Shown here: in pieces, positions 33,626-42,977 of the stretch
How positions within the stretch are numbered: position 1 is the first letter of the stretch
Layout: each line of letters opens with the position of its first letter
Assembly: GCA_014155875.1 (NCBI GenBank)
Contig: JACEFZ010022396.1
Span: 1 to 64,000, forward strand
DNA from: Cepaea nemoralis
Taxonomy: Eukaryota > Mollusca > Gastropoda > Stylommatophora > Helicidae
DNA: 64,000 bases
Direction: 5' to 3'
Notes under the pieces: model-generated
What the model saw: the letters and a program-made list of their open reading frames with translations, nothing else
Database searches by the model: none
Told to the model about the DNA's origin: nothing
Made by a program: the position numbers and the translations under genes

Positions 33626-34117
33626 CAGTGTTTCCCAACCTTTTTTGTGCCACGCCCCACTTAAGCCTTTCTAAAATTCATATTGCCCCCCTCCCCCCCC
33701 CCCCCCCCCCCCTCAACATATACATTATTTTTAATATTCAAAAATTGAAATGTTCACTAAAGAAACTTGAATGATAGGTTTTAGGAAGAAATCACTAGGT
33801 AATTATTGAGCAAACACAGTAAGTAAATTTTCAAAACATATAATAGAGAACTGAAATTCAAGTACAAAATAATTTTAATGAAAGATTTTTCTATATTATT
33901 TTAATTATTAGTATTTATTTATTATTTAAATTTAGTGACATCCTTGCGCTTGATGCTTGCTGCAAAGAGATCTTATGTCAGGTTCCAATTAAGTTAACTT
34001 CAGTCTCAAGTCTCCCCGTTTTGTTATATTCAGCCGGTTTCTTCCATTTTCGAATTGCCCCCCTTAACAGTCAAACTGCCCCCCTGTGGGGCGTGGGCCC
34101 CATGTTGGGAAACACTG
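33626..34117 (+). mobile_element. hAT-type MITE with 8-bp TSD
   Basis: 492 bp with terminal inverted repeats CAGTGTTTCCCAAC at the left and GTTGGGAAACACTG at the right, then CCACGCCCC/GGGGCGTGG. GTCTAGGG flanks both sides (33618-33625 and 34118-34125). An 8-bp TSD and CAGTG ends are hallmarks of hAT elements. No transposase, so it was moved in trans. A C-tract lies at 33690-33712. Confidence 0.9.
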
Positions 34118-34125
34118 GTCTAGGG

Positions 34126-34988
34126 TCATTCCCAGGAAGACTGTGCTGCTTGTTCTATTAAGTTATCCCTTTTATCTGTATTTTGTAGTCCTTGTTAGGA
34201 TTTATCTTCTTCTTGTTACTAAATACCATGCTGACTGTTTTATTAGTGTTGATATTGAAGCCACATTTGTCCAAGCATGCGGTTAGTTTGTTTATCTGTT
34301 TTTGGAGGGGTCCTCGTGTAGTTTTTGCAGACTTTACACTCCTCCATATGTGACAGTCCTGTTCTCTGGTCTTGGATCTCCTCTGTTAGATCATTCACCA
34401 GTATCGAGAAGATTGTTGGTGAGATGACCGAACCCTGGGGGATGCCGTTCTCTTCCTCATATGTGTTGGATACGTCATTCCCTATCCTCACTGAGAAGCT
34501 TCTGTCTTTAAGCAAGTTTTCTATGTACTTGTAGGTTCTTCCCACTATGCCTACTTTCTTTATCTTGATTAGTGCGGCTTCTCTCCAGCATTGATCGTAC
34601 GCCTGGGATAGGTCCAGGAATACAGCCAACGTCTTTTCCCCTCTTGTAAATCCTCTCTTTACATATTTTCCAATTTGATGATTTGGTCCATCGTGCACCT
34701 GTTGGCTTTAAACCTGGAATTGTGTATTGCTGTAAAGTCCATTCTTCTATATACAGAATGTTATTCTTGTGTTTATCACTGTCTCCATGAATTTGCCCAG
34801 GTGTGATGTCAAAGAGATGGGGCGGTATAATTCTACCTTTGTTGGGTCTCTGGCTTGTTTCTTAAATGGTATTACCGTGGCTGTTTTCCACTGTTTGGGA
34901 ATATTTCCAGTCTTCCATATTTCATTATACAACTTGGTAATTGTTTTTATGGTTTTATTTGGGAGCTTTCTGAGGATGGTGTAGTTCA
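34126..34988 (-). pseudogene. E: RT fingers and palm
   Basis: 34747-34988 has QWKTATVIPFKKQARDP and YRPISLTSHLGKFME (RT blocks 1-2). A small break follows. 34243-34698 has AVFLDLSQAYDQCW (motif A) and NGIPQGSVISPTIFSILVND (motif B). The motif C aspartates are not readable: the frame passes to unrelated residues and resumes near 34290 with CGFNINTNKTVSMVF. The first residues of the upstream frame are antisense of the D insertion. Confidence 0.75.
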
Positions 34989-34994
34989 TCTTTG

Positions 34995-36175
34995 CTTTAT
35001 TGACTACACAAAGGCTTTTGACAGAGTTAGACATGTCAACATGGTGGATATGCTTGCAGATCTACAAATTGATGGGAAAGACATTAGACTTATAAAAAAA
35101 ACATAAATAAAAAGAAATATAGAAGATATAAATGGAATCAGCATTGGAAGACGAAACATCAATAACATTAGATATGCAGATAATACAGTATTTATTGCAG
35201 ACAATGTGTAGGATCTGCAACAATTAGTAGATGCGGTTGTTGTACACAGTGAGCAACCGGGGTTAGAATCAAATTGTAAAAAGACACAGGCTATGGTAGT
35301 CACTAGGAAGAATGAAATACCACAATGCAATATACAAGTAAATGGGAATATTCTTCAACAAGTGAATTGGTACAATTATCTCGAAACAGTCATAACATCT
35401 GATGGGAGATGCCTTGAAGAAATTAGAACAAGAATCGCCATGGCAAAAGTAGCCTTTTGCAAGATGAAAAACATTTTGACCAATAAAAAGATGGCAATTG
35501 AAACGAGAAAAAGAGTGTTGAGGGGATACATAGAGCCTGTTCTTTTGTATGGATTTCAAATGAGCAGTCAAGCTGAAAAACATCTGATGGCTGCAGAAAT
35601 GTGGTTTCTGAGGAAATGCAAAGAATACCATGGACAGACTGAAAAACCAATGACCAAGTACTACAGGAGACAAATGATAATCGTAAATTGATTAGGCCGG
35701 TCTTTCTGGCTGAGCGGTTACAACACTTTCTCCGTAAACCCGTTTATCACGCAGAGTCTCGTAGCAGGAGAGAACTGGGAGCGGTTCGACCCCCGCTAGT
35801 GACTTGCGGGATACTGAGTCGGCCGCTCAGAAAGCAATGGCAAACTACTGAGCATAATCTTGCCAAGAAATCAACAGCCAGTTGAAAGATGCTGCTGTTG
35901 ACATCGATGTCCTGTAAAGGATATGCAAAAAAAAAAAAAAAATTGATTAGAGAAATTAGACGTAGACAACATTTTTTGGACATGTTATGAGAAGAAATGG
36001 ATTGGAGAACTTAGTGACAACTGGCAAGATCGAAGGGAACAGACCAAGAGGAAAATACCTGGATGGCTTGGCCACATGGCATGGACGAGACAGGAACACT
36101 GAGCTGATCCAGGACTCTGGTGATCGAGTGAAATGGCGAGTCATGACCGCCCACACTTTCCGGCATGGCATATGA
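34995..36175 (+). pseudogene. D: RT palm to C-terminus, split by a SINE
   Basis: The frame before the SINE (35293-35691, 132 codons) has NWYNYLETVITSDGRC and IEPVLLYGFQMSS, the RT thumb region. The expected catalytic YADD upstream reads YADN. After the SINE, with a frameshift, HVMRRNGLENLVTTGKIEGN and RGKYLDGLATW continue to a stop at 36173. Similar C-termini occur at 48.7, 57.5 and 58.8 kb. No RNase H domain is seen. Confidence 0.75.
35696..35939 (+). mobile_element. tRNA-derived SINE, family S1, with TSD
   Basis: AAATTGATTAG flanks both sides (35685-35695 and 35940-35950). The head has TGGCTGAGCGGTTA (box A) and GGTTCGACCCC (box B), as in tRNA-Leu/Ser-like sequences. The body includes GAAAGCAATGGCAAACTACTG, and the element ends in about 15 A residues. 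A reversed 3' part of the same SINE lies at 40837-40930. Confidence 0.9.
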
Positions 36176-36327
36176 TTGATTGTAGTTTAGTATGTCCGCT
36201 CTCGCTGCGGTTTAAGATTTTTCTTTTAGTGCTCTCACCGCCTCATCTGTTGTTATGTCTGCATCCATATAGTCATATACTATAGTGTTCTTCGATGTTC
36301 TCGTATGTTGTGGCCTTTAACGCTTGC

Positions 36328-36582
36328 CTAAGACCTTTTGTCTTGGTTTGTTACTGCTAGTGTTGGACTTTTGATAGTTGGGATTTTGCTGGTCTTTTTA
36401 ATTCCTTGAATTGCTTTTATTTGCTTCCACACCTTGGTAGTCGGTGTATCTGGGCTGAGTGTCTGACAGAACCTTTTCCACTCCCTTTCTTTTGCATGTT
36501 TTACTGCTCTGTTTGCTTCATTTCTGCATTTCTCGTATTCTTCGAAATTCTCTTCCGTCCTTGCCTTTCTGTACTTCTGCAC
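36328..36582 (-). pseudogene. E: segment between endonuclease and RT
   Basis: 84 codons with NRAVKHAKEREWKRFCQTL and KVWKQIKAIQG, the helical segment that precedes RT in I/Jockey-type ORF2. It ends at a stop near 36328; the RT follows beyond the D insertion. Confidence 0.65.
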
Positions 36583-36640
36583 AGCTCTTTTCCTATTCTG
36601 TTGTGTTACTGTGCACTTGTCGTTCCACTAAACTAAATAC

Positions 36641-37099
36641 AGTAAGAAGAAATAAATATAAATAATGAGAAAAGAATTACACATTGCATGCTGCGTATGA
36701 TAACCCATAAACAACAACAAGTGGTTTCCTCCCTATACACTGTCCATGTAGTTTGTGACCTGGGGTCACACCACAACTTTAAATGTTATACATGTTTTAT
36801 ATATGCTATTTACTGCCAATGCAATCAATACATACACCAAATATAACATATTTCAATGCTTTCTAGTCCACATTTATTAAGATATGGTATTTCAGATCTC
36901 CAACGTGAATACAAGAAGTATTAATACTATCATCATTTGCAACATTTTCATTCTTTATGTGTTTTCTTGTAGTGCTTAAAACGACCAGTTTAAAATTAAT
37001 AACATAACTTCAAATGTAACAATTAGATGCAAGCCTTGAAAGATACATAAATGAAACATACACCACAATGTATAGACCAATCAGCACTCGATGGGTGAT
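36641..37099. other. Intergenic, AT-rich
   Basis: No gene seen. Sequence around 37075-37100 (GACCAATCAGCACTCGATGGGTGATGTGG) has a diverged match near 40465, suggesting that the local tandem unit once extended further. Confidence 0.4.
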
Positions 37100-37464
37100 G
37101 TGGTCAATATCAAGTGGGCTGCCTTTACTTCCCAAGACATTTCCTTCTGCCTGTTTTATGATGGTTGACTTTGGAGCCTTCATCAATTTTTAAAAAAAAA
37201 TGCACTTTTGTGTATTCAGTTACATGATCACTGTGCCAGCAGGCAAGCATGCTAGTTGCTTCACTGCCATGGCTACCAGTCACCACTACATACACCTTAT
37301 TTTATTGTAAGAGAACAGCTGCAATAGAAAGCTGATCAAATACAAGTTTGCCAAGACACATCTGTTATAACAGCCTTGCCAATCACACTACAAGAGAACA
37401 GTGTTTTGAAAACCCCAACAGAGGAAAATTAAATATTCAAAGAATATTATCCTGCAACAAATCA

Positions 37465-38757
37465 GGTATCTTGGAATCACATTTGACAGGAGCCTGTCCT
37501 TCAAGGATCATGTGGAGACGGTTGTGACAAGATCTCAAAAGGGACTCAACGCACTTAAAACTATGGCTGCAATGGACATAGAGCAGAGAATGCTTTTCAG
37601 ACTATACCAGCACTTGATCCTCTCAGCGATTGATTATGGACTAGGACTGCTCACTGTCTCAAAGAGTCAGCTGGTGAGATTGGAATGCATACAGAACAAG
37701 GCTATGCGGGTCATTCTGGGATGCACCAAGAGAAACCCCAGTGGTGTGTATGCGGTACATCCTTGGTTTGCCGACTGTTGCTGGTAGGCTCAAGGTGATG
37801 CAGGCAAAGGCATACATCAGAGTACCTGCTGACACAGATCACCCGTTGCATGAGGCGCTGGACGCAGTTAAGGGCCAGCGACTGATAAGAGAGAAATCAT
37901 GGATGGCTCAGGCGGAGGATACAATCAGACAGGTGTGCATCTTGGAGAACATTAGGCAAGGAGAGGAGCAGGTCAGAGTGCCAGCGGAGCAGTTAGACTT
38001 GTGCAGAGTTATAATCACATTGAGCCGGGAGTGCAAGGAGTGGCCAGCAGGGGCCACGGAAGTGGAGATTCAGCAACTAATTCAGGATAATGCTCACCCG
38101 GGTGATGTGATTACCTACACAAATGGTTCGGTGTTGAGAGGTAGTAGAAGTGCCTGGGGGTTCTTGGCAAAGGTCGATGTTTGGCGCAGGAGAGCCTGGC
38201 ATATGATACCACATCTAGCTTAAGAATGGAGGTGGAGGCAGTCAGTGCAACTTTCCGCTGGATGGAGAATACGATACACACACACATCGTGATTGTAACT
38301 GACTCAGAAAGCATGCTGAGTAGGGTGAGGACAGGCAAGCTTCGTGCAGACTGGCTTGCTTCGCTTCAGAAGTCACAGGTGGCAAGCATCGTCTGGATCT
38401 TTTCTCCGGGGCATGCTGGTGTGCTGTGGAATGAACAGACAGACAGATTGGCTGGCTCTGCAAAACTTGGTGGAGTATTGATGCATGATAAGGCAGACAT
38501 GGTTGCGGCCTTGTGGGAGCACGTGTACAGCTAGGAGAAGCAAATGGATCACCATGATCTGGCAAGAATGTGACAGCGAGGAGTGACGAGGGGATCTGGC
38601 CAATGCTCGAATGCTTAGAAGAAAGACGAGACGCACATTTAATCAGATTGCTACTGGTACTATTGGGGTTGGAACTCTTCGCTGGCTTCTGAGGATGGGG
38701 ACGGAGTGCTTATGGGAATGCCCCGAATGCTGTAATGTCGGTTCCTAAATCAATCAA
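37465..38757 (+). mobile_element. Family B LINE fragment (RT thumb, RNase H, AATC tail)
   Basis: 5'-truncated B copy placed between CAACAAATCA and ATAACA of the tandem unit. Tail: CCTAAATCAATCAATGA. Frames: 37512-37787 (FRLYQHLILSAIDYGLGLLT, RT thumb), 37741-38223 (GDVITYTNGSVLRG, first RNase H motif) and 38181-38534 (EVEAVSATFRWM, IVTDSESMLSRV, SPGHAGVLWNEQTDRLAG). The first RNase H Asp reads Asn (TNGS). The 59 and 63 kb copies are the same subfamily. Confidence 0.8.
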
Positions 38758-39098
38758 TGAATAACACCATAAGTTATGTGTTTGTCATTACCACTTCAAA
38801 GAAGAAAGTCCCTTACTATTATGTCCACCCAAGTAAGTGAATGAAAGACATTTTTGGTCAACCATTGGTCACTGCCTTTACTTCTCAAGACATTTCCTGC
38901 TACCTGTTTTAGGATGATTGACTTTGAAGCCTAGGTCAGCTACATAAATTACACTTATGTGTATTCAATTACATGATTCCCAGGCCAGCAAGGCAAGCCT
39001 GCTAGTCGCTTCACTGCCATGGCTACCAACCAACCCTACTAACAAATTATTTTATTGTAAAAGAACAGCTGTAACAGAAAACAGATCAAACACAAATT

Positions 39099-39242
39099 CC
39101 CCAGGAAGGTTAACCCGGTCAACAAATCCCCGCAGAAGTCGGATGTGTCGGCCTAATGGCGCAAGAACGCAGCTCTGATGTAAACCGGCACAACGCAGTC
39201 ACGTCCGAAAAAAAAAAATTTTGATGAATGAAGAAGAAGAAG
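39099..39242 (+). mobile_element. 144-bp A1 3'-end insertion
   Basis: Flanked by AAACACAAATT at 39088-39098 and 39243-39253. It reads GGAAGGTTAACCCGGTCAAC to GAAGAAGAAGAA and matches the last ~150 bases of A1 at 1822-1970. It is either an extreme 5'-truncated LINE copy or a SINE sharing the LINE tail; no pol III boxes are seen, so truncation is more likely. Confidence 0.85.
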
Positions 39243-39480
39243 AAACACAAATTTATCAAGAGACATATCTTACAACAGCCTTGCCAGTTATACTCAAAGA
39301 GAACAGTGATTTGAAAACCACAAAAGATGAAACTTAAATATTCAAAGAATATTATCCTGCAACAAATCAATAACATTACATGTCATGTAGTCTGTCATTA
39401 CCACTTCGAAGAAGAAAGTCCCTTACTATTATCTTCACACCAGTAAGTGAACCAAAGACATGTTTAGTCAGCCATTGGTT

Positions 39481-40836
39481 ACAGAACCACTCAGCTTTAG
39501 CATAATCAACAGTGAACAATAGAAGAAGAAGCTTAACCAACAAACTTTATTTGTTTATTTTGCAAATGTCAATAATTGTACTATTATTCATAATGGTGTA
39601 TTACAATAATGTCTGTTACAAAGAATGACAAATTCTAGTTTATTACACAAGAGTACACAACTCAGGATATCCCTTCATCCATCATGTGACATGCTGGTAA
39701 TCATGGGCGGTCATGACTTGCCATTTCACTTTATCACCAGAGTCGTGGATCAGCTCAGCTGATATCCCATCAACAGTTAAACAAAGTTAGATTCACAAGT
39801 TAACCCAGTGAATTGTGAAATTTGGTAAACTAAACTATTATTTTACACCAGAAAATAATACAAACACAAAGCAAACAAATGTTACACATATTTATGAAAT
39901 CCCTGGAAAGCTCAGTTGGCATCAATGTTTCAGACTGTGGCTGTAACAGTTGCCAAAGTGCATGTGATAGACTAGTGTGGCAATATTATTGTATGTGGGG
40001 CTCTAATCAGTTGTGATAGTCATCATTATTTGTAAATGTACAGACTGAATTTATGGGCACACCTACACAATTGTATATACATAGTATGTAGTATACACAC
40101 TACACAGAAATGGTTTACACTGGCTGTGAGGGCAGGGAAGACCGGCCAAGCAAACATAGTTGGCCACCATCACCTTCATTGAGTTATCTACCAGAGATAT
40201 TTTGGCACACGCTTTGTGGCTGTTCCTGTCAAGATCACTGTGATAGCCTGTTCACTGTGATAGCCTGTTCACTGTGATACCCCATCATTAGAGACCAACA
40301 AGTGCTGAGTAAAGAGGAACACAACAACCATAAACATCACATCCGTGAAAGTAAAGAGGAACACAACAACCATAAACATCACATCCGTGAAAGTCAAGTC
40401 AAGGACCAGCTCTCACACCATGAGCTGTACTGGGTATATGGTGCTAGCCCCTTATTTTTTTAGACCAATTGACATTTGATGGGTGATATGGTTGATTTGT
40501 TAAGGCACACAGTTATAATTTTGGAGTGTTCTAGAGCTCAAGTTTGAATGAAACAGAAATCAAAGTTAATATATTTATAAAGTTTAAACACAGAGTTCAC
40601 AAACAATATGTTGTCCAATTTATTGCCTGGCATATTTCACTGCATCTCGTCAGATGCATACTGTAGAGTTACATATCATATAGAGTGAATAAATGAATTA
40701 CACTAGGGCTGAAATACTTACAATACATAGTCACTGATATTGTTAGGTTCCAAATGTTGCTGTTATGTAGCCGGGGCGGGGTTGGGGTGAGAGTCCAACC
40801 TTGCATAAATACCCCAATGGCTCGTGCATGGCATGA
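39481..40836. other. Mostly anonymous sequence with small repeats
   Basis: Contains the 3' end of a D element on the minus strand at about 39683-39765 (GGGCGGTCATGACTTGCCATTTC is the reverse of the D terminus). CACTGTGATAGCCTGTT is repeated three times at about 40238-40285. A 43-bp unit (AAGAGGAACACAACAACC...) is repeated in tandem at 40312-40397. No gene seen. Confidence 0.5.
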
Positions 40837-40930
40837 CTTTACAGGATATCGCTGTCAACATCAGCATCTTTCAACTGATTGTTGATTTCTTGCCACGATT
40901 ACGCTCAGTAGTTTGCCATTGCTTTCGCAT
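40837..40930 (-). mobile_element. SINE S1, 3' part, minus orientation
   Basis: The reverse complement matches the 3' half of the SINE at 35696-35939, including GAAAGCAATGGCAAACTACTG and AGTTGAAAGATGCTGATGTTGACA. The tRNA-like head is not recognisable. Confidence 0.7.
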
Positions 40931-41207
40931 CTACTGCAGCAAAATTCCAACTCCTGGCTTTCACTTTCCTGTTTTAGCTAACAGGAGAAGCGGCGGCGGC
41001 AAGTCACTGGCACTGAGAAATAACCAGAAAGCTCTAGATGTGTATGCATATACATGCATGCGCTGACACGTTTGTGCGTGCCTACACACCTAAACACGAG
41101 AAAGACCACAGTCTGCTCTAGTAAAGCAAAGGTGCTGAAGATGGAGGCAACCAGCCAGGAGGCGCACCACAGAAATAAGGATGCTACGCAATTACGCGTA
41201 ATAAAAT

Positions 41208-42088
41208 ATGTTGACTACTGATAAATGTTATGGTGCTCGCCTTGCTTTGGACCCCCCGACAGGTGCAGTGCCGGGCCCTATGTCTCGAAAGGGCCCAACC
41301 ACAACTACTGGAGGTCTTTCTCAGAAGTCCTATGGAGCCAGGGGACCTGAGAATAGAGCATCTGACCATACTAAACAAAGACTAAAAATAATGCACTGGA
41401 ATGCGGGGGGAATCAGCAACAAAAAACAGAGAGCTAGAAAACATCTTGGACCAAGAAAATGTAAGCGTATGTTGCTTGCAAGCAACTCACCTCAACACAA
41501 ATATAGCCTTCAAAATAAGAGGCTACCAGTGTTACTGATCTGACCGAAAGGACAGGCGAAAGGACAGGCGAAAGGGTGGGATACTGACCTTTGTAATAAA
41601 ATGACATCACTGCTTCCCAAATTGAAGTTTACATGGAGGGGCTCTTATCGGACTCTTAAACTTAAGACAGGCAATACAGACCTACATCTGATCAATTACT
41701 ACTGTCCAAGTGACCGCCCACAGGCACTGGACACACTACCACTAAAAGAAAGAAAATGATTGTGTGGCGATTTTAACAGCCACTCGCAAAGCTAGGGCTA
41801 TGATCACATAGACCAGAGAGAAGAGAGACTGGAAGACTGACAGGATGAGAATAGATTCATCTTGATTAACAAGCCGTCCGACCCACATGCTTACTACTCA
41901 AAATCATGGCACATTACAACTACACCTGACCTGACTTTTCATTCACCAGACCTGAAGTGGAACATTATACAAATTGTTGTGAAACATTTTGGTGGCAGTG
42001 ACCATCGGCCAGTCTTTCTACCTGTAAAAAATGAGCTTGTAAGTGAAAGCAGCACCTTCTCAAGGTGGAAATACAAGAAAGCAGACTG
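41208..42088 (+). pseudogene. A2 endonuclease
   Basis: 41208-41543 begins like A1 ORF2: CYGA then PGPMSRKGP and LKIMHWNAGGISNKK. Frameshifted middle parts include VCGDFNSHS near 41765. 41862-42089 gives TTTPDLTFHSPDL and the terminal GGSDHRPVFLPV. These are the APE endonuclease motifs. At about 42080 it joins directly to RT motif B, so some 450-500 codons are deleted relative to A1. Confidence 0.75.
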
Positions 42089-42954
42089 AGTCATGGTGTT
42101 CCCCAGGGCGGAGTCTTGTCCCCCACACTTTTTCTAATCTTCATCAATGATCTTGTTGCTAATCTACCGCATGGAATTAAAGCGGCAATGTATGTCGATG
42201 ACCTGGTTCTATGGAGCACAAATGAACATGCATCAGTGGCCACCAGATCGCTACAAAGAGCTGTAGATACATTTGTTGCATGGGCAAATAGATGGTGTGT
42301 CAGCATAAACACTGACAAGTGCAGCACCACTCTATTTACTCTCTCTCCAAACCAAAAGGCAGGGACCATCCAGATAAATGGAATACCCCTAAAGGAAGAT
42401 AAAGAACCAACATACCTTGGAGCAACATTTGGTGACAGGCTGACATGGAGAAAGCACACCAACAAAGCAGTAGCAAAAGTCAGAAGGAAAATAGCCATCC
42501 TGAGAAAACTTAAGTGGAACCACATGGGGAGCCAGTGGGGAAAATATTTAACAAAGTTTATCAACAGAGCATACGACCACTCCTGGAATACGGATCAACT
42601 GCGTGGTGTTCAGCATAAAAAACCACACTACAAGAGCTGGACAAGGTGCGAAATCAAGGATTTAGAGCCACCACAGGAGGGATGAGATCAACCCCTATAG
42701 TGGAGATGGAGAAGTTGGGGAGGACACAAGCACTGAGAGAATGCAGAGGCACGAAAACGCTAATACAAGCAGAAAAGTTCCTCAGCTTGCCAGGCCACTC
42801 TATTAAGAATCGATTTGAAAACTTAGCTATGGGGCGGTTGAAAAGAAGTAGTTTTATCCACCAGGCCAAACGACTTTGCAGAGAAACCACCGATCTGCCC
42901 ACAGTTGGTATCCCCCTGAAAAGTATTCCAGAGCAAACTCCATGGAAAGATTAG
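42065..42954 (+). pseudogene. A2 RT palm and thumb
   Basis: SHGVPQGGVLSPTLF (motif B), AAMYVDDLVLW (motif C, both Asp present), KEPTYLGATFGDRLTW (thumb). A frameshift near 42650 continues as NQGFRATTGGMRSTPIVEME and NRFENLAMGRLKRSSF. Ends at the B insertion. Confidence 0.75.
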
Positions 42955-42977
42955 CATAAACTATCACTACAAATCCA

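Larger units (their letters stand above)
34989..36180 (+). mobile_element. Family D LINE copy inserted in E
   Basis: Flanked by TGTAGTTCA (34980-34988) and TGTAGTTTA (36181-36189), a near-perfect TSD. It is 5'-truncated inside RT. It contains RT motif A (FIDYTKAFDRV), motif C as RYADNTVFIAD, the thumb (35293-35684) and a C-terminal block FFGHVMRRNGLENLVTTGKI. A SINE interrupts it at 35696. It ends near ATGATTGAT. Confidence 0.75.
32040..36640 (-). mobile_element. Family E RT-RNase H LINE, interrupted three times
   Basis: Minus-strand I-superfamily LINE remnant. From 5' (right): a linker before RT (36328-36582), RT motifs (34747-34988 and 34126-34745), thumb and RNase H start (32914-33617), RNase H (32330-32914) and a C-terminal CCHC ending at about 32054. 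Insertions are D at 34989-36180, a hAT MITE at 33626-34117 and a 98-bp B tail at 32190-32287. The endonuclease is missing (5'-truncated at about 36640). Confidence 0.8.
37100..39480 (+). repeat. Two tandem copies of a ~470-bp unit, each hit by an insertion
   Basis: Copy 1 is 37100-37464 plus 38758-38878. Copy 2 is 38879-39480. Shared landmarks: CTGCCTTTACTTC...CAAGACATTTCC, CTTCACTGCCATGGCTACCA, TCAAAGAATATTATCCTGCAA and GAAGAAAGTCCCTTACTATTAT. Copy 1 is split by a B insertion, copy 2 by a 144-bp A1 tail. Each copy therefore shows the uninterrupted state of the other. Confidence 0.8.
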
